In this document: in pieces, positions 1 through 6,877 of the stretch | Numbering within the stretch: position 1 is the stretch's first letter | How the letters are laid out: every line of letters begins with the position of its first letter | Assembly (NCBI GenBank): GCA_937996725.1 | Contig: CALKUR010000026.1 | Coordinates: forward strand, 1 to 17,504 | From: an uncultured Dechloromonas sp. | GTDB lineage: Bacteria; Pseudomonadota; Gammaproteobacteria; Burkholderiales; Rhodocyclaceae | Direction: 5' to 3' | Length of the DNA stretch: 17,504 nucleotides | Program-made: the position numbers and the translations under genes | The notes under the pieces: generated by a model | Told to the model about the DNA's origin: nothing | What the model saw: only the letters and a program-made list of their open reading frames with translations | Databases searched by the model: none

Positions 1-22
1 AAAAAATGGGCATAAAGCCCAT
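1..22 (-). terminator. Probable intrinsic terminator downstream of rluB
   Basis: Read on the minus strand, ATGGGC and GCCCAT form a perfect 6-bp stem around a 5-base loop (TTTAT), followed directly by six T residues at the window edge. This is the classical shape of a rho-independent terminator. It lies about 80 bases after the rluB stop codon and could end the long minus-strand operon or a short RNA started at the -10 box near 103-108. The stem is short and two of its six pairs are A-T, so confidence is moderate. Confidence 0.45.
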
Positions 23-96
23 CTCGCCGTAAAAACCGGCTGTGCCATCGGACGGGATCTCAACGATCCAGCCTAACGGCACGGGAATGTCAAAAC
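1..96 (-). ncRNA. Candidate small RNA or leader downstream of rluB
   Basis: A transcript starting 6-7 bases after the -10 box at 103-108 would run from about 96 to the T-run at 1. It could fold as an 8-bp helix (82-75 with 49-42, two G-U pairs) enclosing a perfect GGATC/GATCC hairpin (69-65 with 59-55), then a GCCG/CGGC hairpin (40-37 with 29-26), then the terminator hairpin. I do not recognise a known RNA family. The same bases are also an open frame of 34 codons on the minus strand, starting TTG right after the rluB stop, so a partial gene is the main alternative. Low confidence; the folding is judged by eye. Confidence 0.22.
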
Positions 97-102
97 TTTT
101 CA

Positions 103-131
103 ATTATAAGGGTTTTTTTGCCTTTGGTCGA
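103..131 (-). promoter_or_regulatory. Candidate sigma70 promoter at the rluB stop codon
   Basis: On the minus strand a perfect TATAAT (108-103) overlaps the rluB stop codon. A TCGACC -35-like hexamer (131-126, four of six matches to TTGACA) sits 17 bases upstream, inside the last rluB codons. It would drive transcription to the left, into the 1-96 stretch. AT-rich bases next to a stop codon can match TATAAT by chance. Confidence 0.3.
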
Positions 132-1180
132 GTTTTTCCGGCGTCCCCACTCCGCCTCGGCGCGGCGCCAAGCCCCTGAGACCGCGCCTGGCCGCGGCTA
201 CGCGGGGCGGCTTTGCCGCCGGGCCTTGCGCCACGGACTTTCTGGCCTACGTTGCGTGACGGGCCTTCGGCCTCGGCGCCCAGGGATTTGACCAGTCTTT
301 CGACGTCTTTTTCATCGACCTGCAGGCTCTGACCGCGCTTGAGACGCGGCGGCAGATAGAACGGCCCATAACGCACACGGATCAGGCGGCTAACGGTACG
401 GCCGACCGCCTCGAACAGACGTCGTACTTCGCGGTTACGCCCTTCGAAAATGGTGACGCGATACCACTGGTTGGCACCCTCGCCGCCCGCTTCTTCAATA
501 CTGGCCAGCGCGGCCGGCCCATCTTCAAGTTCGACGCCCTTCTTGAGTTTGTCTTTGGCTTCATCGTCGAGCGGACCCAGCACGCGCACCGCGTATTCGC
601 GGATCATTTCGTTGCGCGGGTGCATCAGCGCATTGGCCAACGCCCCCGAAGTGGTAAACAACAACAGGCCGCTGGTGTTGAAATCCAGACGGCCGACGGC
701 GATCCACTTACCGCCGCGCACCCGTGGCAGGTTGCTAAAGACGTTGGGACGACCCGCCGGGTCGCTACGCGACACGATCTCGCCTTCCGGCTTGTGATAC
801 AGCAGCACTTGCGGCGCACGAGTGGCACCATGCAGATTCACCAAGCGGCCATTGACCTTGACGCGATCCCCCGGCAGCACGCGCTGACCGACGGTGGCCG
901 GTTGGCCATTGACCTGCACCCGCCCTTCGGAGATCCAGGCATCCATTTCGCGACGACCGCCGAGGCCCGATTGGGCTAGCAGCTTCTGCAGGCGCTCGCC
1001 CGCTGCCGCCGGCGCTTTGCGCTGCGGGGCGGCATCGTCTTCAAGCACATAGCTATCGGCATCATCAAAGTCGTCAAAATCTTCAACGACTTCAGCGTGT
1101 TCGGTACGAACGGGAGCGCGACGTGCGGCGGCCGGCTTTTTAGCGGCCGGCGGGCGAATCGGCGAATTCTTTCTAGACAT
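104..1180 (-). CDS. rluB: 23S rRNA pseudouridine synthase, RluB type
   Basis: Predicted to convert a 23S rRNA uridine (U2605 in E. coli numbering) to pseudouridine during large-subunit assembly. The 358-residue protein has an N-terminal Ala/Lys/Arg-rich stretch, then an acidic run near residues 31-49. An S4 RNA-binding domain follows (about 62-108), then the RsuA/RluB/E/F catalytic domain. Its signature GRLDFNTSGLLL is at 163-174, giving Asp166 as the catalytic aspartate. The final 60 or so residues are a basic, Gly/Arg/Lys-rich tail, longer than in the enterobacterial protein and probably disordered. The ATG lies 8 bases after the scpB stop, so the gene is probably last in the scpA-scpB-rluB operon. 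RluB is preferred over RluE/F because of the S4 domain and the scpB neighbour, a widely conserved pair. Confidence 0.93.
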   Translation of the reverse strand: MSRKNSPIRPPAAKKPAAARRAPVRTEHAEVVEDFDDFDDADSYVLEDDAAPQRKAPAAAGERLQKLLAQSGLGGRREMDAWISEGRVQVNGQPATVGQRVLPGDRVKVNGRLVNLHGATRAPQVLLYHKPEGEIVSRSDPAGRPNVFSNLPRVRGGKWIAVGRLDFNTSGLLLFTTSGALANALMHPRNEMIREYAVRVLGPLDDEAKDKLKKGVELEDGPAALASIEEAGGEGANQWYRVTIFEGRNREVRRLFEAVGRTVSRLIRVRYGPFYLPPRLKRGQSLQVDEKDVERLVKSLGAEAEGPSRNVGQKVRGARPGGKAAPRSRGQARSQGLGAAPRRSGDAGKTRPKAKKPL

Positions 1181-1188
1181 ATGTTCGA

Positions 1189-1803
1189 TTAGACCTCGGG
1201 CACGCCTTCCAGAGCGGCCTGCATGGTTTCTAGCGGTGGCAGTTCGCTGAGGCTACGTAGCCCCAGATCGTCGAGGAACTGGCGCGTGGTGGCGTACAGC
1301 GCAGGACGGCCCGGCGTTTCGCGATGGCCGACGGTGTCGATCCAACCGCGTTCTTCCAGCGTGCGGATGACTTGCGTGGCGACAGTAACGCCGCGGATGT
1401 CTTCGATATCGCCACGGGTGACGGGCTGACGGTAAGCGATGATTGCGAGCGTTTCCATGACGGCACGCGAATAACGCGGCGGCTTTTCGGGATTCAGGCG
1501 ATCCAGGTGTGGCTGGATCTTGGCGTGTGTACGGAAACGCCAACCGTCGGCCAGCTCGAGCAATTCACAGCCCCGGTTCTGCCAGCGCTCCTGCAGATGA
1601 CTCAGCGCCTGACGGATTTCGTCGGCAGCGACGGTGTCGTCGAACAGGCGACGCAGATGCGGCATATCGAGCGGTGCCTGCGATGCCAGCAACGCGGCTT
1701 CAACGATGCAGGCCAGCTCGGCGACATCAATCACGGGACCGGCGGCAACTTCACCTTCGGTGTTTTCAACCAGCTCGGTCAGGGAACGTTGTTCTTCAGA
1801 CAC
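1189..1803 (-). CDS. scpB: Segregation and condensation protein B
   Basis: ScpB forms a dimer of winged-helix proteins that binds the kleisin ScpA in the SMC-ScpAB condensin, which compacts and segregates the chromosome. From the chosen GTG start the product is 204 residues, a usual length. The ScpB core is visible from the segment VDVAELACIVEAALL onward, through a winged-helix segment with RYSRAVMETLAIIAYRQPVT, to GRPALYATTRQFLDDLGL near the C-terminus. The start is set by GAGGAGG at 1816-1810, which is 6 bases from GTG(1803) but directly abuts ATG(1809), too close for that ATG. The frame stays open farther upstream, but that part lies inside scpA and does not look like ScpB. It overlaps scpA by 8 bases, so translation of the two subunits is probably coupled. 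Confidence 0.92.
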   Translation of the reverse strand: MSEEQRSLTELVENTEGEVAAGPVIDVAELACIVEAALLASQAPLDMPHLRRLFDDTVAADEIRQALSHLQERWQNRGCELLELADGWRFRTHAKIQPHLDRLNPEKPPRYSRAVMETLAIIAYRQPVTRGDIEDIRGVTVATQVIRTLEERGWIDTVGHRETPGRPALYATTRQFLDDLGLRSLSELPPLETMQAALEGVPEV

Positions 1804-2782
1804 TTTCATCCTCCTCGGGCAAATCGTCTGCCTCGGGTACTTCAAACATCGATTGTTCTGGGGCATCGGTCGGTAGACGCACATAGATCGGCGCGAATGC
1901 GGCCGTCTGCGTCATTTCCAGTAGATGCTCTTTACAGAGTTCGAGCAAGGCGATGAAGTTGACGACGACCACCGCCACACCGCCGGTGACATCGAATAAC
2001 TCGCCAAACTCCAGATAGCCTTCGCTGGTGCGTAGTCGGCGCAGAATAAGGCCCATATGTTCGCGCACGGATAGTTCTTCGCGCGCGATCTTGTGATGCG
2101 TATGCAGCTTGGCCTGACGCACCACGGCACGCCAGGCTTCGTGCAGATCTTCGGCCGATACGTCGGGATGGCGTACCACCGCTTCGCGATCCACCCAGAC
2201 ATTGAGCCACTGGAAATCGATCTCGGCTTTGGGCAGTTCGTCGATTTCGCGTGCGGCGAGTTTCATCTGTTCGTATTCGATCAGGCGACGCACGAGTTCG
2301 GCGCGTGGATCTTCGACTTCTTCTTCAAACGCGGCCTTGGGTCGCGGCAACAGCATGCGCGATTTGATTTCAATCAGCATGGCCGCCATGACCAGGTACT
2401 CGGCAGCAAGCTCCAGATTCTCCGATCGCATCGCTTCGACGTAATCCAGATACTGGTTCGTCAACGGTGCCATGGGAATGTCGAGGATGTCGACGTTGGC
2501 TTTACGGATCAGATACAGCAGGAGATCGAGCGGGCCTTCGAAGGCGTCGAGCATGACCGACAACGCGTCGGGCGGGATGTACAGATCCTGCGGCAGATCG
2601 ACGATGGGCTGACCGTAAAGCATGACGCGCGGCTCGCCCGCTTCGACGGTGACGGAGATGGCCTGCGCGTAAGGTACGGTTTCCGGCATGGCCGACTCGG
2701 TTGCCACGTTTTCAGGCGCAGCCACTTCCGGCGTGATGTCCGGTTGCGGTTGTTGCTCGGGGTTCTGATCGTCGGTGGTCAT
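1796..2782 (-). CDS. scpA: Segregation and condensation protein A (kleisin)
   Basis: ScpA is the kleisin that bridges the SMC heads and binds ScpB. The 328-residue product has an acidic, Pro/Glu-rich N-terminal extension of about 60 residues before the kleisin N-terminal segment, with FEGPLDLLLYLI at about 81-92. A helical middle with EIKSRMLLPRP and a C-terminal winged-helix region (about residues 240-300) follow, then an acidic tail ending EEDESV. ATG(2782) is preferred because a GAG-containing weak ribosome site lies about 6 bases upstream. An in-frame GTG at 2797 would add five residues and overlap the trpS stop. The last codons double as the scpB Shine-Dalgarno sequence. The long N-terminal extension, relative to Bacillus ScpA, is the only unusual feature. 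Confidence 0.92.
   Translation of the reverse strand: MTTDDQNPEQQPQPDITPEVAAPENVATESAMPETVPYAQAISVTVEAGEPRVMLYGQPIVDLPQDLYIPPDALSVMLDAFEGPLDLLLYLIRKANVDILDIPMAPLTNQYLDYVEAMRSENLELAAEYLVMAAMLIEIKSRMLLPRPKAAFEEEVEDPRAELVRRLIEYEQMKLAAREIDELPKAEIDFQWLNVWVDREAVVRHPDVSAEDLHEAWRAVVRQAKLHTHHKIAREELSVREHMGLILRRLRTSEGYLEFGELFDVTGGVAVVVVNFIALLELCKEHLLEMTQTAAFAPIYVRLPTDAPEQSMFEVPEADDLPEEDESV
1810..1816 (-). promoter_or_regulatory. Shine-Dalgarno site for scpB inside scpA
   Basis: GAGGAGG on the minus strand encodes part of the Glu-Glu-Asp run near the end of ScpA. It lies 6 bases before GTG(1803) but 0 bases before ATG(1809), which decides the scpB start in favour of GTG. Confidence 0.6.
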
Positions 2783-2789
2783 AGTTCGC

Positions 2790-3989
2790 TCAGGCACTCG
2801 TGAGGCCCATAACGCACCGCACGCGGCTCATGGTCTGGTCGGCGAGTGCGCGGGCACGTTCGGCACCCTCACGCAGAATACGTTCGATTTTTTCCGGATC
2901 AGCCGCAAAGGCGTCGGCACGCGCGCGCATCGGTGCGAGCACGACTTCGATACCTTCGGCCACGGCGTTCTTGCAATCGATACAACCGATACCGGCGCTG
3001 GTGCAACCTTCGGTGACCCACTGCTTTTTGGCATCGTCGCTGTAGACCTCGTGCAACTGCCATACCGGACAATTTTTCGGGTTGCCGACGTCGGTACGGC
3101 GCACGCGCGCCGGATCGGTCGGCATGGCCTTGAGTTTCTTCACCACATCTTCCGGCTTTTCGCGCAGGCTGATGGTGTTGTTGTAGGACTTGGACATCTT
3201 CTGACCGTCCAATCCCGGCATCTTGGAAGCTTTAGTGAGCAAGGCGGCCGGCTCGACCAGAATGGCCTTGCCGGAACCGACCAGCCAGCCCCAGAGGGAT
3301 TCTTTGTCACTGAGGTTCAACGCGTCGGCACCAGCCAGGAAGGCTTCGGCTTGCGTCAGTACTTCGCGGTCGCCATCTTGCTGATAACGCTGGCGCAGTT
3401 CCTTGTAGGGTTTGGCCGCCGGACCCAGTTTCTTGAGGGCGGCGATGACTTCCTGTTCGAATTCAGGCGTACGACCGTAGAGGTGATTGAAGCGGCGCGC
3501 GACTTCGCGCGTCAGTTCAATGTGCGGCACCTGGTCTTCGCCGACGGGCACATGGCGCGCATCGTAGACCAGGATGTCGGCCGACTGCAGTAGCGGATAA
3601 CCGAGAAAGCCGTAGGTCGACAGATCTTTGTGCGAAAGCTTTTCCTGCTGATCCTTGTAGGTCGGCACGCGTTCAAGCCAGCCTAGCGGCGTCATCATCG
3701 ACAGCAGCAAATGCAGTTCGGCGTGTTGCAATATTTGCGACTGCTGGAAAATGATGGACTTTTCCGGGTCGAGGCCGGCGGCAAGCCAGTCGATGACCAT
3801 ATCGCGGCTGGCCTGGGCGATACTTTGAGGCGCGTCGTAATTGGTCGTGAGCGCGTGCCAGTCGGCCACAAAGAACAGACACTCGTAGTCGTTCTGCAGA
3901 CGCACCCAGTTTTCGAGAACGCCGTGATAGTGGCCAAGGTGCAGACTGCCCGTCGGGCGCATGCCGGAAAGTACGCGTTCAGCAGACAT
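2790..3989 (-). CDS. trpS: Tryptophanyl-tRNA synthetase with cysteine cluster
   Basis: A class I aminoacyl-tRNA synthetase that charges tRNA-Trp in the cytoplasm. The HIGH-type motif HLGHYHG is at 17-23 and KMSKS is at 264-268. At 399 residues it is about 65 longer than the E. coli enzyme. Most of the extra length is an insertion around residues 186-250, between the catalytic fold and the KMSKS loop. Cys307, Cys329, Cys336 and Cys339 are spaced C-x21-C-x6-C-x2-C in the anticodon-binding region. This closely matches the [4Fe-4S] site described for Thermotoga maritima TrpRS (C-x22-C-x6-C-x2-C), so an iron-sulfur cluster is inferred. The gene starts 7 bases after the M50 protease stop and its own stop lies 7 bases before scpA, consistent with one operon. 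Confidence 0.95.
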   Translation of the reverse strand: MSAERVLSGMRPTGSLHLGHYHGVLENWVRLQNDYECLFFVADWHALTTNYDAPQSIAQASRDMVIDWLAAGLDPEKSIIFQQSQILQHAELHLLLSMMTPLGWLERVPTYKDQQEKLSHKDLSTYGFLGYPLLQSADILVYDARHVPVGEDQVPHIELTREVARRFNHLYGRTPEFEQEVIAALKKLGPAAKPYKELRQRYQQDGDREVLTQAEAFLAGADALNLSDKESLWGWLVGSGKAILVEPAALLTKASKMPGLDGQKMSKSYNNTISLREKPEDVVKKLKAMPTDPARVRRTDVGNPKNCPVWQLHEVYSDDAKKQWVTEGCTSAGIGCIDCKNAVAEGIEVVLAPMRARADAFAADPEKIERILREGAERARALADQTMSRVRCVMGLTSA

Positions 3990-3996
3990 CAGACAC

Positions 3997-4635
3997 TCAG
4001 ATAAAGAAAACGGTGGAAATCAATGTGGCGGCGGCCTGATACAGCGGCATGATCAGCACGCCCAACAGGCCTGTGGCCAGGAGCAGCAACAGAATCGGCA
4101 GGCCATACGGCTCGCTGCGACCATAGGTATGTGCGGCATGGGGCGGCAGCAGGCTGAACAGCACGCGGCCACCATCCAGCGGCAGGATTGGCACCAGGTT
4201 GATGGCCATCAGCATCAGGTTGATGGAAATACCGACCCGCGACATTTCTTCGAGCGGAACGCTGTAGTAGTTGTTGGTTGACAGAGCGAGCTTAAGCAGC
4301 AGCGCCCAGCCGAAGGCCATCACCAGGTTGATGCCGGGGCCGGCGAGCGCGACCCAGCGCATATCTTCACGCGGATGGCGCAGACGGCTGTAATCGACCG
4401 GCACGGGCTTGGCCCAGCCGAACAAGATGCCGCCAAACAGCAGCGTTAACGCCGGCACGACAATGGTGCCTACCAGATCGATGTGGCGGATCGGGTTCAG
4501 GCTGATCCGGCCCATCTGGTACGCCGTCGGGTCGCCGAAATAGCGCGCCACATAACCATGCGCTGCTTCGTGCAGCGTAATGGCAAATATGATGGGAATG
4601 GCCGCAATGGCCAGGTAGGCGATATCGATATTCAT
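3997..4635 (-). CDS. M50 family site-2-protease-like membrane protein
   Basis: Probable zinc intramembrane metalloprotease of the short YwhC/SREBP-S2P-like subfamily, in the inner membrane. The 212-residue protein has HEAAH at 22-26 inside its first hydrophobic segment (zinc ligands and catalytic Glu23). The second metal motif, NLVPILPLDG, is at 146-155, with Asp154 the expected third ligand. Further hydrophobic segments lie near 55-74, 95-118, 137-150 and 178-210. No PDZ or CBS domain is present, unlike RseP or SpoIVFB. The frame stays open upstream, but residues before ATG(4635) are Trp/Arg-rich and lie over the neighbouring gene, so the later ATG is used. No clear ribosome site is seen. 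The substrate is unknown. Its place directly upstream of trpS is common in betaproteobacteria. Confidence 0.88.
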   Translation of the reverse strand: MNIDIAYLAIAAIPIIFAITLHEAAHGYVARYFGDPTAYQMGRISLNPIRHIDLVGTIVVPALTLLFGGILFGWAKPVPVDYSRLRHPREDMRWVALAGPGINLVMAFGWALLLKLALSTNNYYSVPLEEMSRVGISINLMLMAINLVPILPLDGGRVLFSLLPPHAAHTYGRSEPYGLPILLLLLATGLLGVLIMPLYQAAATLISTVFFI

Positions 4636-4708
4636 AAGGGAACCGTTAGGCAGCGATTCTAACAGAGGCCAGCCCGCGCGCCCCGCCTGTTTGTCGACTT
4701 CCGGCGGG

Positions 4709-5335
4709 TTATTCCAGCCCCAGCGGTGCCAATGGGCCGTGCCCACGGCGCAATACCGTCGGCGGCATTTCGCAGAGATCGATGACCGTCGTGGGTTCGG
4801 TGCCGCACCAGCCGCCTTCCACCACCAGATCCAGCTGCGGCTGCAGACGTTCTTTGATCGACCAGCCGTCGCTGAGCGGGTCGTCATCACCCGGCAGCAT
4901 GAGCGTGGTGGTCAGCAAGGGCTCGCCCAGCGCTTCCAGCACGCCGAGCATGATGCGGTTATCGGGCACGCGCAGCCCCAACGTCTTGCGTTTGGGATGC
5001 AGGATCCGGCGCGGCAGCTCTTTGGTGCCTTCGAGGACGAAGGTATAGGCCCCGGGGGTCGCCAGCTTGAGCAAGCGGTACTGGGCGTTATCGACGCGAG
5101 CGTACTGACCGATGTCGGAAAGATCCCGGCACATCAGGGTCATGAGATGGTGATCGTCGATGCCGCGAATCTTGCGGATCTTGTCGAGCGCGGCGGCATC
5201 GCCCAGGTGGCAAGCCAGCGAATAACAGGAGTCGGTCGGCAAGGCGGCAATCGCCCCTTTGCGCAACAAATCAGCGGTCTGCTCGAGCAAACGCGGCTGC
5301 GGATTGTCTGGATGAATGTTGAAGTACTGTGTCAC
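4709..5335 (-). CDS. Sua5/YciO/YrdC family protein
   Basis: A single YrdC-type domain of 208 residues. Members bind ATP and make threonylcarbamoyl-AMP for the tRNA t6A37 modification (TsaC/Sua5), or are YciO-like relatives whose role is less clear. Family landmarks are GAIAALPTDSCYSLAC at about 28-43, the KIRKIR segment at about 52-57, ATPGAYTFVLEGT at about 92-104 and LGLRVPDN at about 119-126. The start GTG(5335) lies 22 bases after the PHP gene stop. The usual N-terminal KxR and later GLRxP motifs are present, but the protein resembles YciO more than TsaC, so a t6A role is not assured. There is no Sua5 C-terminal domain. Confidence 0.87.
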   Translation of the reverse strand: MTQYFNIHPDNPQPRLLEQTADLLRKGAIAALPTDSCYSLACHLGDAAALDKIRKIRGIDDHHLMTLMCRDLSDIGQYARVDNAQYRLLKLATPGAYTFVLEGTKELPRRILHPKRKTLGLRVPDNRIMLGVLEALGEPLLTTTLMLPGDDDPLSDGWSIKERLQPQLDLVVEGGWCGTEPTTVIDLCEMPPTVLRRGHGPLAPLGLE

Positions 5336-5357
5336 AAATGTCGCTTAATTAACTGAT

Positions 5358-6239
5358 TTACCAATTATTCCAGACAGGAACTACACCCTCAGGCAAGGGT
5401 AGACTGCGCCCCAGGTCAACATAGCTTTCATCGGGACCATGGAAATCCGAACCCTGCGAACCCATAAAAGCGTAGTGACGGGCCTGACGACCAAAGTGGG
5501 CGATCTGCTCGGGCGTATGGCTCCCAGAGGCGACTTCAATCGCCTCCCCGCCCAGATCCCGGAATGCCTCGAAAAGCTTGCCGAGTTCTTTGTTGGACAT
5601 CCGGTAACGGCCCGGATGAGCGATGACGGCGACACCACCGGCCGCCTTGATCCAGCCGAGCGCTTCTTCCAGTAACGGCCAGGGATGCGGCACATAACCG
5701 GGCTTGCCGGGCGTGAGATAGCGGTCGAAGACCTGTTTGACCTCACGACAAGCCCCCATTTCAACCAACGCCCGGGCGAAATGCGCCCGCGAAACGAGCT
5801 CGGGGTTACCGACGTAGGTCATGGTTTTGGCCAGAATGCCTTGGAAACCGACCTTTTCCAGCTCGGCGGCGATACGTTCGGCACGATTGGCACGTCCGAT
5901 GCGGATGCTGTCGAGCCCGGCGACGATGGTCGGATTCTTCGGGTCGATCTTGAGGCCGACGATATGCACGGAATGGTCGGTCCACTCCACCGAGATTTCG
6001 GTGCCCGGTACCAGGTTCAGTCCCAGCGCTTCAGCCGCAGCCTGGGCCTCAGGCAAGCCGGCCAACCCATCGTGATCGGTCAGCGCCAGCGTGGTGACGC
6101 CGTTGGCGTGCGCGCGCGCCACCACCTCGGCCGGCGGCAACATACCGTCGGAGGCCGTGGAATGGCAATGCAGGTCGTAGCGTGCTTCGCTGGCAGCGAG
6201 ATTCATCAAGGTGGCTTTATGTGTCTGAGAGATCGGCAT
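5358..6239 (-). CDS. PHP-domain phosphoesterase (RNase AM/YciV-like)
   Basis: A metal-dependent PHP-domain protein of 293 residues. The E. coli relative (YciV, RNase AM, formerly TrpH) is a 5'-3' exonuclease that removes terminal nucleotides from rRNA precursors and short RNAs; the same role is inferred here. Metal-binding motifs are DLHCHS at 22-27, TDHDG at 54-58, the GTEISVE stretch near 79-85, VHIVG from 91, AHPGRY in the middle third and SDFHGP near the C-terminus. ATG(6239) is chosen; ATG(6206) would give 282 residues and also keeps the whole domain, and neither has a strong ribosome site. It is the first gene of the leftward string and is divergent from the gamma-carbonic-anhydrase-like gene with only about 40 bases between. 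Confidence 0.88.
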   Translation of the reverse strand: MPISQTHKATLMNLAASEARYDLHCHSTASDGMLPPAEVVARAHANGVTTLALTDHDGLAGLPEAQAAAEALGLNLVPGTEISVEWTDHSVHIVGLKIDPKNPTIVAGLDSIRIGRANRAERIAAELEKVGFQGILAKTMTYVGNPELVSRAHFARALVEMGACREVKQVFDRYLTPGKPGYVPHPWPLLEEALGWIKAAGGVAVIAHPGRYRMSNKELGKLFEAFRDLGGEAIEVASGSHTPEQIAHFGRQARHYAFMGSQGSDFHGPDESYVDLGRSLPLPEGVVPVWNNW

Positions 6240-6279
6240 AAAATGCCCAACCGCCCATTTTACTGGATTGGCCCGCGCC

Positions 6280-6804
6280 ATGAGCATCTATCAACTCGAA
6301 GACCGGATTCCCCAGATCGACCCGACCGCCTGGGTTGCCCCCAGCGCCGTGCTGATTGGCCTGGTTGAGTGCGCCGAAGAGTCCTCGGTCTGGTGGAACG
6401 CCGTACTGCGCGGGGACAACGAACCCATCGTGATCGGCCCACGCACCAATGTGCAGGATGGTTGCGTGTTTCATACCGACCCGGGCGCGCCGCTAGTTCT
6501 GGAAGCCGATGTCACCATCGGCCACAAGGTGATGCTGCATGGTTGCCGTATCGGCCGGGGTAGCCTGATCGGCATCGGCACGACGATTCTGAACCATGCC
6601 GTCATCGGCGAACACAGCCTGGTGGGTGCCGGCACGCTGATCCCCGAACGTAAGGTCTACCCGCCCCGCTCGCTGATCATGGGCACGCCCGGCAAAGTCG
6701 TGCGCGAACTCACCGATGAGGAAGTGGCGAAGCTGATGAACAGTGCCGCTAAGTATGCGCAAAACGCCAAGCGCTACCGCGACCACCTGAAGCGCATCGA
6801 CTAG
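6280..6804 (+). CDS. Gamma-carbonic-anhydrase-like hexapeptide protein
   Basis: A 174-residue left-handed beta-helix protein of the YrdA/PaaY/Cam-like group. Hexapeptide-type turns run from about residue 10 to 140, followed by an amphipathic C-terminal helix (about 145-172), as in trimeric gamma-carbonic anhydrases. The three expected zinc ligands are present: His65 (VFHTD), His82 (IGHKV) and His87 (LHGC). Carbonic anhydrase activity is therefore possible, but many bacterial members have weak or unknown activity. ATG(6280) is used; an in-frame TTG at 6268 would add four residues and no clear ribosome site supports either. It stands alone on the plus strand, 73 bases before hslO. Confidence 0.9.
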   Translation: MSIYQLEDRIPQIDPTAWVAPSAVLIGLVECAEESSVWWNAVLRGDNEPIVIGPRTNVQDGCVFHTDPGAPLVLEADVTIGHKVMLHGCRIGRGSLIGIGTTILNHAVIGEHSLVGAGTLIPERKVYPPRSLIMGTPGKVVRELTDEEVAKLMNSAAKYAQNAKRYRDHLKRID

Positions 6805-6877
6805 CCCATCAGCCTAAGCCGCCTTGAAGTTCACCGGCCGCACCCCATATTGATTGAAACCATTCACGAAAGTTTGC

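Noticed and set aside
2..76. Plus-strand open frame ending at 76, possible C-terminus of a convergent gene
   Set aside because: Only 24 codons are visible, with mixed third-base composition and no recognisable motif; cannot be supported from the window.
2093..2803. Plus-strand open frame of 236 codons opposite scpA
   Set aside because: Antisense shadow of scpA with Phe/His/Arg-rich repeats arising from the complement of acidic codons.
2775..3593. Plus-strand open frame of 272 codons opposite trpS
   Set aside because: Antisense to trpS with its clear catalytic motifs; no recognisable domain and no ribosome site.
4682..4708. CCCGCC/GGCGGG inverted repeat between the M50 gene and the YrdC-family gene
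   Set aside because: A 6-bp stem with a 15-base loop and no T-run; too weak to call a terminator, and both genes read the same way.
6824..6853. TTGAAG and TATTGA, 18 bases apart, before hslO
   Set aside because: Only 4/6 and 3/6 matches to consensus. A promoter for hslO is expected nearby but this pair is not convincing.
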